DNA of 64,000 nucleotides, taken from NCBI RefSeq assembly GCF_035046485.1, contig NC_085138.1, positions 47,713,464-47,777,463 on the forward strand. Reading direction: 5' to 3'. Source of the stretch: Aedes albopictus. Its lineage: Eukaryota > Arthropoda > Insecta > Diptera > Culicidae. Below, one piece after another: positions 34,030 to 44,975 of this stretch; within the stretch, counting starts at the first letter, position 1, and every line of letters starts with the position of its first letter. The notes under the pieces were generated by a model, which searched no databases, was not told the origin of the DNA, and worked only from the letters and a program-made list of their open reading frames with translations. Made by a program: the position numbers and the translations under genes.

Positions 34030-34270
34030 GATTTCGTAACTCTTTTGAACATTTTTTTTCATCAAACGGTCTACAAGAGAGCGTTGAGTTGAAGACCTTT
34101 GAGAAAGCGACTGTTCATCTTGTTCGTTAGATTATAATAAACAAAATCACTTATTAATTTTAACTTACTTGTTTGGTGTTGGTGGCTGAAGAAAAAAAAT
34201 ACTATACAATTTTTAATATTCATAGCGGTAGTATTTTTTTGTTTTTTTCGTGAGCATTGTCAGGTATGTA

Positions 34271-34530
34271 TACAGACAAACAAACGTAACACTGGCGAAA
34301 TTTTCATTGACCACGCCTTCAACGATCATTTTGAATCTTGGTTGTGGCTTTCATAACAAGAAGAGCGCCCATCGTTTTTCTTTGCGTTTGACGTTTCACA
34401 CTAGCGCCTTCTGATGACGATATTGCACAACGCAGTGTTTCGTGAAACATTTCCACCAGGTGGTGATAGTGTGAACTGGGCGATGAATTTTCACTAAAAT
34501 TGTTCTAGGCGTTTCGTCTGTTTGTCTGTG
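34271..34530. mobile_element. 260-bp MITE of the CACAGACAAAC family
   Basis: It begins TACAGACAAACAAACGTAAC (first base changed from C) and ends TTTCGTCTGTTTGTCTGTG. A 7-bp duplication GTATGTA lies at 34264-34270 and 34531-34537. The ends match the 1.56-kb element at 27503-29066, so this looks like an internally deleted or rearranged derivative. Interior GC-richer, non-coding. Confidence 0.8.
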
Positions 34531-35689
34531 GTATGTACCTCTTATGCATTTGTTGTTGTTGAAGTTACTCGCATTCTTCCGATCATAAAGTCTGTTCTCT
34601 ACACACTTAATTTTGATTACACCGAGTTCGGTAATTTTTTGACGAGATTAAAACTGCTGAGCACCGAACTCGTTCAGCAAAAATGCATTGTTTACCTTTT
34701 CCATACGATTTTGACAGTTGTTTTACTGAGCCTCAGTAAAATCGATTACCGAAACTACCGAGATCGTACTGCTGTTATAATCTCGTCAAAAAAGTACCGA
34801 ACAGGCAATTCAGAAATAAGTGTGTAAGAGGGATTTTTTTTGCGGATAAACTAGACGTATACGCGTATAAAAAAACTTTTATTATACAGCTTTTGTCTTA
34901 AAAAAAAATTCAATTCCATTTTTCTTATAATCAACAGCTTTTCAACACTATCAAGTGATTTTTTCACCAGTCACGTACAATAAAAAGTATGACACTCTCA
35001 ATATTTTTGATCACAACACTGGATCGCGTCTAAGTTTCAAATAGATACTATAGTAATTACGAATAATCAAACTAAAGTATCATGAAAACAACTTGTTTAA
35101 TTCAGGCGGTAGCCTTTACAATAAAATCAGCATCAAAATATAATTCTCGAAATAATTTACACAGAAAAATTTTTTTTTTTGTTACTAAATGTAAAAATTG
35201 TGAAATGTTTGAAATGTCATAACTTTTTTGTCTATCAGTTTACCATCACCAAAATTTTATGGTAGATAGCTGATTTAATGGGCCATTTCCCCTAAAAAAT
35301 TGAAGTTGGTAAAAAGATAGGGTTTTGAGATATTTGAGTTTTTGTGACAAATATCATATTTTTTCAAAGTAAAAAAAAAATTTTTTACAGTGTATATTTT
35401 CTAAGGAATCATCAATTAGTTATCTAACTTTGCTGAAAAATTTATAACAATCGAACAATCCGTTTTTGCTGTACAGCTTTTAGAATATTTTAGAACTATT
35501 TTCGCATACACCCTTTTGAAAAGTTAGTCGTGAGTGAATATGAAGGTTTAATATCAAAAAATGGCGATTTATATGAAATTGAAAAACTGTACAAAGTTTC
35601 AGATATTTTTAAAATGGTCGCTCAGGATCGACTGACATGACTCCGTGGAATTCCTCTATCATAATGGCCTACTTTTTCATACGGGTTCA

Positions 35690-35805
35690 TTAGGCAACTG
35701 AAATGAGTTGCATATTGAAACATAGTTGCATAATGTTCATTATGCAACTCATTTGAGTTGCATTATGAACATTATGCAACTCAAATGAGTTGTATAATGA
35801 AAAAA
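35690..35805. repeat. Alternating palindromes of 'GTTGCATAATG'
   Basis: The sequence AGTTGCATAATGTTCATTATGCAACT is a perfect palindrome, followed by CATTTGAG and a second palindrome-like run (GTTGCATTATGAACATTATGCAAC). Ends resemble each other (ATTAGGCAACTGAAATGAG on the left, CAAATGAGTTGTATAATG on the right). Probably a small foldback element. Confidence 0.6.
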
Positions 35806-35979
35806 TCATTGCTTACTATTTTTCATGGAACTCGTTGCAAAACTCGATTTTTCCAGCGCTCTTCGTATTTAAATGTACGACTCGTGCTGAAAAAACAACT
35901 TTTTGCAACTCGTTTATATCAATAACTATTTCTGCTCGGGTTGCAGACATCGAGAACCCAAGCATGCCGAAGTCGAAAT

Positions 35980-36950
35980 GACGCTCGCCGCCGGCGCCCG
36001 TCGCTTGATGGCCAAACTGGAATTTATTTTAATTTAATGGAATTTTTAATCAAATTTATGTGTGAATAATTTAATGGTCGCCCGCGGGGTCAAATTAGCT
36101 CCAGGGGCGTAGGTCAGGGGTGTACAACATCGGGTGTTCGTCACAATGGGCGCTGGGGTCTGCAGAGGCTCCTCTCTTTTCCGCTTTATCGCTCATTAAA
36201 TTATAAACCATCTGCAAATGGACGATTGTGCTACCGATACTCGCCGGGCTGTGTTATTTTAATTGGGAATTTTTCCTACTACCATTTCCGATAGTCGCTC
36301 GGGGGGAGATCCACCACTTCCCGTTGTTGTTTCGAGATTGGTACGTAGGTACGTTCTGGGAGCCGTTATTTAATTATTTCGTGAATTCTGGGCTAGGGTA
36401 TTTAATTATGCAAGTTTTCACTGGCAATATCCTGACGTTGATTAAGTGCATCATCCGACCGTTCGGTTCCGGAGGATGTGCAGGAGTAGGCGGTGACTGT
36501 ATCGAGCAATGAATCTCGGGACGAAGCAAACACCGATTTTCCCGGAATTTCCATTCGAATGCAACGGCACAAACGAAGAATGCCATGAGTTTTGCGTGTT
36601 TGCCGTGTGTTTGTTGTGCTCAGTGATTTTCGATTTTGCTTTAATTATAATTTGACACTAGGAAAGGAACGCTGTCGCACCGGTGTGTCGCATTCGAATC
36701 GATACACTGCGCTCGGAATGAGGAAAAATAATTGCCCATCCTCAGATAACTATAACTTTGATGTCGGATAATAATTAAATTTTGGTTGTGCTTTACTCCT
36801 CCATCCGGATGCCGCCGTTGCCATACAAGCACGGGTTGCTTTGTGTAAACGAAACTGTTCCAGTGGGATTGTGTTGCATGCCGTGCCTACTTTGTCATTG
36901 CTGGTTCGTACGCACTGATGTCAACACTGAACCAGAAAATTAATGCATTG
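35980..36950. other. Unique, GC-richer island, possible regulatory DNA
   Basis: The stretch is free of repeat architecture and contains several homeodomain-like TTTAATTA/TTAATTA sites (36369-36410, 36770-36778). Frames at 36228-36512 and 36374-36586 overlap on opposite strands and show no domain. An intronic enhancer is plausible only by composition and position. Confidence 0.3.
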
Positions 36951-38177
36951 CATACAAGATGAGTTTTAAAATAATTATGAAAAACGAAACATACATAAAA
37001 CAACATCACGATTTTAATTGTATTTTCTGGAAATTTCTAGAATTTCCTGTAGAAAATCTTGAGAGGCTTTCTTTCGGGATTTCTGAAATCTGTTCGTCTC
37101 CAGGGTCTCCAGTTAGCCTAGTGGTTAAGGCTATGGATCGCCAATCCGGAGACGGCGCGCCGCGGCGGGTTCGATTCCCGTTCCAGTCAGGAAAATTATC
37201 TCGACTCCCTGGGCATCCCGTATCATTGCCCTTGCCTCACAATGTACAAATTCATGCAATGGCAGGCAACCCGACTAGAAGGGAAAAACAAAATTATAAC
37301 AGGTTGAGTTATTTTGTTACAATTATTTTTGTAACAACGGTTGTTATAAAACATGTACCGTTAGTAGATAAAATAACAAAAATTCTTACAAAGTACGTTC
37401 CAATTAAAACAAAAATATAACAAGTTGAAATATAATCATAACAAGATTATATCAAATTTTGTTAGACTAAGCTTGCGAAATCATTACAAAATTATAACAA
37501 GTTGTGTTATATACAGTCTTGTAAACATTCGACACTTTTCACTACCTTCATTTCGTTGCCGCAGTCGTGTGTCAGCTTGCTTTGTTACATTCGTGCGCTA
37601 CCGTTACCTCTTACACACAACACGAGCGGTAGAACGAAGATCAATAAACATAAGAAGGAGTCAAATCAATGCCGTATGACACGGTGACATTTGTCTAATT
37701 CTAGCTTTTCGCATAGATTTTCAGCCAATTTCGATTATGAATGTTAATATTAGTTTATTCTTGCATGTTGCATTGAATACGACACACATATGGCCAACAC
37801 AGGTCTCATTATCGAAGAAGACAGGAATAACAAAAACCGAACCGTCTTCCGAAGACGCAATCGTGGTGAAGTGCATTCGTTTGACATTGTTGTTTCGTAC
37901 GGTTGTTTGATTGCTTGTGTTGCGAATGTAGGAGTCAAAGGAGGCCGAATATCGACGAAAAGGTTCGAATGACTGTGATCTCTAACAAGACTGGTTATAT
38001 ATTTCAAAACAAATTTGTTACAAATCTCTTGGGTCGAGTGACCAAATAACAACAATTAACACAAAAAATCTTATAAATTTTGAAATAATTTTATTACAAA
38101 AAATATAACAAAGATTGCAATAAACGAATTAGGAAATTTCGTTGGAGGCAATTATAGTATAATGCAAAATATAACAA

Positions 38178-38875
38178 CACGCAGAAAAATGAATTGTAAA
38201 CACAATTAAATTCTAGCTCAAATCAATCGATTTTTCAGTTTACTATAGCGACAAACTGATTTCTAGTTTAAACTGAACTGTTCTATTGTTTAATAATACA
38301 AATATTTTCATTTGTCGAAATTTTTGACAGTTTGTTAAAACAAACAGAGATATGGTATTTTCAACATGAAATAATGGATTGATTCTAACGACTGCACTTT
38401 TGCCACTAACAAACCCGGAATGTGATTGTGTTGGTGACGGCAGCACCTGCGGCAGTTCGGAAATCTATTTTTAGAGCGTCGGTAAGCGGATGGGGAGGAG
38501 AACGACTTAAAAATGACAAAAAAGGCGAAACCGATCAACTTTTTGTGAATGCTGTCGTGGATACCTGTGCGTTATCCATCACGGCCAAAGCTGCACTTGG
38601 AAGTTGCCGTGATGGATTTGCTACACCGTCTTCGCTGTGGCGATGTTGGGGTAAGCATTTTATAGATTTGTGAGTGCTTTCGGACCATGTTTATGGTTTT
38701 TATTTTGTTGAAACAAATGAAACTTTTGACATTATATGGAATGATGGTGATCGGTTGTTTTTATCGATAAACTCTAAATGAAAACAATTAAATATAATTT
38801 TGGAATAAGTAAATTCTCAGTTTGAAAATCAACCATGCGTTTTATTGTTTCAAACAAGCGCCATTTTTCTGCGTG
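38178..38875 (+). mobile_element. 698-bp TIR element, first of a head-to-head pair
   Basis: Ends CACGCAGAAAAATGA and CATTTTTCTGCGTG. The interior includes GTCGTGGATACCTG, CACGGCCAAAGCTGC and a GC-rich centre. The plus-strand frame at 38422-38673 and its shadow on the inverted copy (39053-39274) are non-coding by-products. It lies 13 bp from its inverted twin. Confidence 0.8.
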
Positions 38876-38888
38876 AAATATTGTTATA

Positions 38889-39552
38889 CACGCAGAAAAA
38901 TGACACTTGTTTAAAACAAGTTGTTGATTTTTGACCTGAGAATTTACTTATTTCAAAGTAATATTTCTTTGTACTTACGTAGAGTTTATCGATAAAAACT
39001 ATCGTTTATCGTCATTCCATATAACGTTAGAAACTTCATTCGTTTCTACAAAATGAAGACCACAAACAGCACTCACACATCTTTAAAATTCTTACCTCAA
39101 CTTCGTCACAACAAGGAAGGTGTAGCAAATCCATCACCGCAACTTTCAAATGCAATTTTGGCCGTGATGGATAACGCGCAGGTATTCAAGACAGCATCCA
39201 CAAACGTTTATCAGTTTCGCCTTTTTGTCTTTTTGTTATCCGTTCTACTTTCCATCCGCTTGCCGAGTGTTTAAAAATAGATTTCCGAGCTGCCGCAGGA
39301 GCTGTCGTCACCAACACAATCACGTTCCGGCTTTGTTAGCAGCATAAATGCAGTCGTTCAAAACAATCCATTATTTTATGTTGAAACTACCAAATCTCAG
39401 TTTGGTCTAACAAACTGTCAAAAATTATAATATTTGTATTATAAGGCAATGGAACAGTTCAGTTTAAATTAGAAATCAGTTTGTCCCTACAGCAAACTGA
39501 AAAATTGGTTCATTTGAACTAGAATTTAGTTGTGTTTAAAATTTATTGCGTC
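38889..39552 (-). mobile_element. Inverted twin of the 698-bp element
   Basis: Starts CACGCAGAAAAATGACAC and matches 38178-38875 in reverse complement along its length (GCATCCACAAACGTTTATC region diverged, CTGTCGTCACCAACACAATC conserved). The outer end is worn (ATTTATTGCGTC). With the first copy and the 13-bp spacer it forms an inverted repeat of about 1.37 kb. Confidence 0.8.
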
Positions 39553-39983
39553 AATAAATTTTTGTTGTATTGCAACAGTACTAGTTAGAACCATATCGTT
39601 AAAATAGACACCACTGTAAAATAAAAAATACAAAAACAATAAGATGTAATGTAGACACCATACAGTGAATTGTAAATAAGATTTTTACAATATAGTATAC
39701 AGGTTGTTAAAGTATCGTAACAATACAAAAAAAAATTTCTCCATATATATTTTTTTTTTGCAAAACCATACATTTTATTGTAAATGAATTGTTCGAAATA
39801 CTGATACGTGGGTTTTAATATACCGTACATGGTATGGTACATGTATAGTTTCAAACAATAAAATGTACCGTAAATATATTGTTTTTAATTGTAATTTCAC
39901 TACTGGCTATACATTTAATCAATTGGTTTTGGAATGGTTCCCTTATGTTATGATGTATTGTATTACATTACATAAACCATATA

Positions 39984-40103
39984 GGGTAATTTTCCAATTG
40001 TTGCACAGCTAAAAACTCGCCTATTGTTGCACACTCCATGTTTTTCTTATGGAGTGTGCAACAATTGGCGAGTTTTAGCTGTGCAACAATTGGCGATTTA
40101 CCC
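39984..40103. mobile_element. Compact hairpin element, 55-bp arms and 9-nt loop
   Basis: Arm GGGTAATTTTCCAATTGTTG... (39984-40039) pairs with 40049-40103, about 50 of 55 positions matched, leaving loop GTTTTTCTT. Each arm contains CAATTGTTGCACA twice in variant form. TAT flanks the AGGGTAA/TTACCCT ends. It could be a minimal MITE or, if transcribed, a pre-miRNA-like or siRNA hairpin. Confidence 0.8.
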
Positions 40104-40109
40104 TTATGT

Positions 40110-40770
40110 TATATTATCTTGTCATTTTCCTCCTGTTTATGGCATCTTAGGCTTTCTAGCCAAACTAACCTAATCTTGTCTAAGTCTGAGTAAGTCTCTG
40201 ACTGCATTAACAGTTGAAGCTTAGGCTCCCATGTCCCACCAGCCAGATAACTGCCCAGGTAACCACTAAGCACTGTTCTGAGCATTATAACGGCCATGTC
40301 AGTGCTAAATAGCTCTATATAAGCATCACTATTGCTTATAGGCTTATAGTAAGAACTAAAATAAGCCCTGTAAGCCTATATAAAGCTTACAAGCTGTAAA
40401 GAAGTTTGTCAGTGCTGTCACAGGGCTTGGAGCACATGACGTTTATATCAATCAAAATAGATTTCGACCAAAACATTTTAAACATCCATGGTGGACGGGA
40501 TTGGCGGAACGGGATTATTTTTGTTGTTGGAATGTTTATCGGAATGGCGTTGTCAAGGATGTTGTTAAATAGATAATGGAATCTGGTTATCTTGATTATT
40601 CCATTTTTTTTTTCAATCAAGACAAACTCCATCATTGCAATACACTTTATTGTAGCTGGTACACTGTATGGTACATGAATGGTTTTCAACAAATACCCTA
40701 TGGTTAGTTTTTATTCGGGTATTCACATAGATAAATTCTTATAACAGAATCATGTCAACTATTGTTATTT
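40110..40770. other. Unclassified repeat-like DNA, no gene
   Basis: Contains TAAGCCTATAAGC-type inverted phrases (40310-40390) and the pair ACACTTTATTGTAGCTGGTAC / TGGTACATG that resembles 39770-39870. Probably further old MITE sequence inside the 7-kb composite. Confidence 0.35.
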
Positions 40771-40867
40771 ATAACAACATAATAATGTCGTGGAGCGGAC
40801 CTGGTGTGGTGGTTAGAACACTTGACTATCACGCCGAGGACCTGGGATCGAATCCCACTCCCGACAT

Positions 40868-43800
40868 GATGATGATGATGATGATTGTGTACCCACCATC
40901 AGCGCAAGGATTACCTATGGCTGCAGAGTCATATCGGAACGGAATGATCTACCTGATGGTTTGTTGTAGCAGGGTAAGCTAAATTCACTGGAGACCTTCG
41001 GAAAACAACATGATAATTGTTATCTCGTGACAAAGTCTGGCCACCCCACGAACATTTGCCCGGAAACCAGTTCATTTAACTTCCTTAGGCTACCCCTCCG
41101 AAATCCCCATATATGTCATGTTCAAATATAAAAAGTAATAAGGAACGAACTCACCGGGTAATCCTGACCAGCTGGTTTTCTATGTTTGGCTTTGGTCTCA
41201 GCATGCAAACGGTCCAACCATATTAAATGTGCACTCGTTCACACCGCTCGTTGATTCTCCGATTGTCCATCGAAGAATCCGAAAAAAATACATAAGCGAG
41301 AATACCCGACGCACTGAAAAACAATCTCTTGGATACTAGCATTTCCGAATTCGGAATAACGACGAACACGAGCACCACGATGCGGGCAATGTGGTCTCTT
41401 GCCACCGAGCCATCGTCGATCGTTTACACAAAGTGCGAACAAAAAACACAAAGAAAAATACGAAAACGCGGGAACGACGAAATGCGGCAAGTTTCAGCCT
41501 CCGCGCCCTGCTTGTCACTGACGACCGTCGCACACTGTTGCGGATGGCCCAAAAACGTGATCGAAATTGTTTTGACCATGAAAACATGATTTTTGATCTT
41601 TGGTGTCTTCGGCAAAGTTTTTCTATAAAATAAGCCCTAATTTATGGAAATATCAGTTTTGTGATCAATCCCCCTAAAAGTGAGAAACGGTTTCTAACTT
41701 TTTAATTTGTAAACTAAAAAAAGATGTTTGTTCAGAGAAGTTGTAGGCAATTTTACTAGAAACAACTTTGCCGAACATACAAAATTTCTATCTTTTGATT
41801 TGTATGTACATTTGAGGCGTTTTTTATGAAGCACCCCTAAAAATCAGTTTTTTGCTTATAACTTTTTCTATGAATTTTTCACGATTTCCAAATGTTCTAG
41901 CAAATGTTTTTCCTTATTAAAACGCGTAACTTTTGCGAAGAAAGTATATATCTATCTCATATTTATCATGTTATTGGAAATTTCACTTTAAAAAATACTT
42001 ATGTTTGACATACCCATTTGTTAACTTTCGCACGTTTTCGCAGACCAGGATTTTCACATTTGAAAATATGGAACGAGTTTTATCTATTGCAAATATAGCC
42101 AATTTTAGCCTGATTTCGCCTGCATATTTAAATTTACATACTAGAAATGACTATCATTATAAAATGTGTTATTGTAAAATGATCAAGATATCAAAAAAAT
42201 GTACTTAGTGCTTTTCTTACATGATTTTCCCACATGAACACGCAAAAACGTTTTCACAGAATCACTTGGAACTGCATCAGATGACTTTCCCATGAAACTT
42301 AAGTTTTTTTTTTTCAGATAAACAGTGGCTCTCGTAGTAGTACGATAAGTCTTTTCCACAAAATAATCGATATTTTTAAATGCTCTTGCTAATGCTCATA
42401 AAATTTTTCGTGTCCATGTACACTTTGCGAAAATGTAAATTTGCAGAAGGTTCAAATAACAACAACTGATGTTTCGATTAATATTGATTTAATTTGTTTA
42501 CTTGAAAAATGAAACTTATCTGATAATATTAACACATATCATTGATTACTGTCATCATTAAATGTATTGCTTCCAGTTACTGTTTGTATGTTTTTCTGTC
42601 CGAGGAAGCACAAGAGTCACGCAACAAAACACCAGAAATTACAGAGACGATCATAGACGTAAGTTTCCAAAAATCTAAACTAACACAGATCTCCTACATC
42701 GTCTGCTTGAAACATCTGATCCCATAATAAGGAAAATTGGACTATTTCCTAAAAAAAACTAGAACACCATAAACGTAGGATGCGAACAACCTTTTGCTCT
42801 AAACTTATGACGAGATAGTAACTGGAAGCAATGAAATAAGTGATGACGTTAATCAATGATATGCATTAATAATAACAAATATGTAATAATTTTCAAGTAA
42901 ACAAATTGAAACCCAATTTTAATCGAATCAGTAGATGCTGTTATTTAAACATTCTGAAAATTTACATTTCTGCAAAGTGTACATGAACTCGAAAAATTTT
43001 ATGAGCATTAGCAAGATCATTCAACAATATCGTTTATTTTGTGGAAGAGACTTATCGTACTACTATGAGAGCCACTGTTTATCTGAAAAAAAAACTTAAG
43101 TTTCATGGGAAAGTCATCTGATGCAGTTCCAAGTGATTCTGTGAAAACGTTTTTGCGTGTTCATGTGGGAAAATCATGTAAGAAAAGCACTAAGTACATT
43201 TTTTTGATATCTTGATCATTTTACAATAACACATTTTATAACGATAGTCATTTCTAGTATGTAAATTTAAATATGCAGGCGAAATCAGGCTAAAATTGGC
43301 TATATTTGCAATAGATAAAACTCGTTCCATATTTTCAAATGTGAAAATCCTGGTCTGCGAAAACGTGCGAAAGTTAACAAATGGGTATGTCAAACATAAG
43401 CATTTTTTAAAGTGAAATTTCCAATTACATGATAAATATGAGAGATAGATATATACTTTCTTCGCAAAAGTTACGCGTTTTAATAAGGCAAAACATTTGC
43501 TAGAACATTTGGAAATCGTGAAAAATTCATAGAAAAAGTTATAAGCAAAAAACTGATTTTTAGGGGTGCTTCATAAAAAACGCCTCAAATGTACATACAA
43601 ATCAAAAGATAGAAATTTTGTATGTTCGGCAAAGTTGTTTCTAGTGAAATTGTCTACAACTTCTCTGAACAAACATATTGTTTTGGTTTACAAATGAAAA
43701 AGATAGAAATCGTTTCTCACTTTTAGGGGGATTGATCACAAAACTGATTTTTCCATAAATTAGGGCTTATTTTATAGAAAAACTTTGCCGAAGACACCAA

Positions 43801-44140
43801 AGATCAAAAATCATGTTTTCATGGTCAAAACAATTTCGATCACGTTTTTATGCCATCCGCAACAGTGTGCGTCGACCGTTCACTCTTCCATCAGCGTTCC
43901 ACCCAAGTACGAACAAAAACACAAGAAAAATGCAAAAACGCGGGAACGACGAAATGCGGCATGTTTCAGCCTCCGCGCCCTGTTTCAGCCTCCGCGTTCT
44001 GCTTGTCACTGACGACCGACGACCGTTCACTCTTCCATCAGCGTTCCACTCAAGTACTAACGAAAACACAAGAAAAATGCAAAAACGCGGTAAAGACGAA
44101 ATGCGGCATGTTTCAGCCTCCACGCCCTGCTTGTCACTGT
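40868..44140. mobile_element. 3.3-kb insertion with 20-bp target duplication
   Basis: The 20-bp TCGAATCCCACTCCCGACAT occurs at 40848-40867 and 44140-44159, the second copy being the continuation of the host SINE. The long duplication is of the kind made by LINE-type target-primed integration. The left edge is a (GAT)n run (40868-40886) that would suit a simple-repeat 3' tail in minus orientation. The interior has three direct copies of a ~120-bp GC-rich unit (41425-41522, 43903-44018, 44053-44140) and the palindrome at 41530-43871. No reverse transcriptase is present, so a SINE-like or truncated element is likely. Confidence 0.65.
41530..43871. mobile_element. 2.34-kb palindromic element
   Basis: The left arm from CGCACACTGTTGCGGATGGC runs inward to about 42590, and the right arm mirrors it from about 42800 to CATCCGCAACAGTGTGCG. 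Arms are ~1.05 kb with few differences, around a ~210-bp centre. Flanks ACGACCGT and TCGACCGT form an 8-bp duplication with one mismatch. Frames in the arms (41933-42208 plus and 43190-43393 minus) are the same sequence read twice. No transposase. Confidence 0.85.
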
Positions 44141-44419
44141 CGAATCCCACTCCCGACATACTCACAAAATGTGGGTTCTTCCTTCGGAAGGGAAGTAAAC
44201 CGTGGGTCCCGAGATGAACTAGCCTGGGGTTAAAAATCTCGTTAATACAGACAAAAAAAAAACAACAACATAATAATTTTGTAATGATCTTGTTATGTGC
44301 TTCTAGTCGGGAAAGGAAGCCATTCAACAATTAATTGTGGAAATGCTCAAAGAACACTAAATTGAAGAGAGGCAAGCCAAGTTCCGGAAAAAGAAAAAGA
44401 AGAAAAATCTGTTCGTGTG

Positions 44420-44975
44420 AGATTTCTTGTAGAAATCTTCGGATAATCATTCAGAGATTCATGAAGACATGTGTTGAATAATACCTGGAAAGGAGAAACC
44501 ATTCAAAGAAATTGCAATCAATTCTTTGGAAGCAATTCTGAACTTATGAATATTATATGTATATGCTGGGCTTAAGATGCTCAACTTTTTGGGAAAATCA
44601 TTATATCTGAAATATTTTTCTGCGGGTATACACTTATGAAACTAACATTAAGCAACTGAAATACCTAAGTTGTATAATTGAACAATATTGTAACAAATTT
44701 CGAATGCAACAAAATCTTTATTCATCATTGTGTTAGAAATTCTTAGGTATTGTGTAAGTAACTATTTTTGCCTCCATTGAATAAAATGTAGATTTTTGTT
44801 ATGGAACTTTCAAAAATTTCACTGGCAAGAACACCTTTCTCAGGCGGCTCACGGCACTGATTAAGGTGATGATGGTTGCAACAAAACATTTCCAACTTTT
44901 ACAATGTGACGTGCAAAGTTTGTCCCTATTATGATGGTAATGATGCTACTGGGCATAGTAACGAACGAAGATAAC
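44420..44975. other. AT-rich unique DNA, nothing seen
   Basis: No element ends, frames or tandem structure beyond short AT runs. Confidence 0.3.

Larger units (their letters stand above)
32770..35615. mobile_element. Large TIR element with duplicated left arm
   Basis: The left arm (from GAACTGAAACTTTGCACAG, ~32776) and right arm (ending near 35605 with CTGTACAAAGTTTCAG) are inverted over about 470 bp. Shared phrases are GAACAATCCGTTTTTGCTG, TTTGTGACAAAAATGATNTT reversed, and GGTGATGGTAAAC. Part of the left arm is repeated in direct orientation at ~33250-33560. The interior holds an AT microsatellite (33590-33630), a 106-codon frame at 33709-34029 with no motif I recognise, and a nested 260-bp MITE. 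Ends are too worn to read a target duplication. Confidence 0.7.
40787..44263 (+). mobile_element. Third-family tRNA-SINE, itself interrupted
   Basis: The 5' part has GTGGAGCGGACCTGGTGTGG, A-box-like GTGGTGGTTAGAAC and B box GGATCGAATCCC (to 40867). The 3' part resumes at 44141 with GAATCCCACTCCCGACATAC and ends ...GTTAATACAGAC plus poly-A. A perfect 14-bp target duplication AACAACATAATAAT lies at 40773-40786 and 44264-44277. An uninterrupted relative is at 62238-62410. Confidence 0.88.
37270..44311. mobile_element. 7.0-kb composite DNA element inside Feilai
   Basis: It begins CCCGACTAGAAG and ends CTTCTAGTCGGG, a perfect 12-bp inverted repeat. The interrupted SINE reads GGC-AA on the left and AA-AGGAAG on the right, so the duplication is the dinucleotide AA. 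Subterminal zones are rich in the phrase AAAATTATAACAAG and its complement. It contains no transposase of its own; its length comes from later insertions (38178-39552, 39984-40103, 40787-44263). A non-autonomous MITE swollen by nesting. Confidence 0.85.
37098..44404 (+). mobile_element. Feilai: Feilai-like SINE interrupted by a 7-kb insertion
   Basis: The 5' part (AGCCTAGTGG A box, GGTTCGATTCCC B box, GGCATCCCGTATCATTGCC) runs 37098-37269. The 3' part (GGAAGCCATTCAACAATTAA to AAGAAAAAGAAG) resumes at 44312. The whole is flanked by a perfect 12-bp target duplication AAATCTGTTCGT at 37086-37097 and 44405-44416, proving both halves belong to one copy. It carries a CG-rich extra stretch before the B box (GGCGCGCCGCGG). 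Confidence 0.92.

Noticed and set aside
41933..43393. Two apparent genes with the same peptide on opposite strands
   Set aside because: They are the two arms of one palindrome read from each side.
43848..44330. 160-codon minus-strand frame and overlapping plus-strand frames
   Set aside because: They run across the end of the palindrome, the 120-bp direct repeats and the SINE 3' part, so they are composite by-products of nested insertion.
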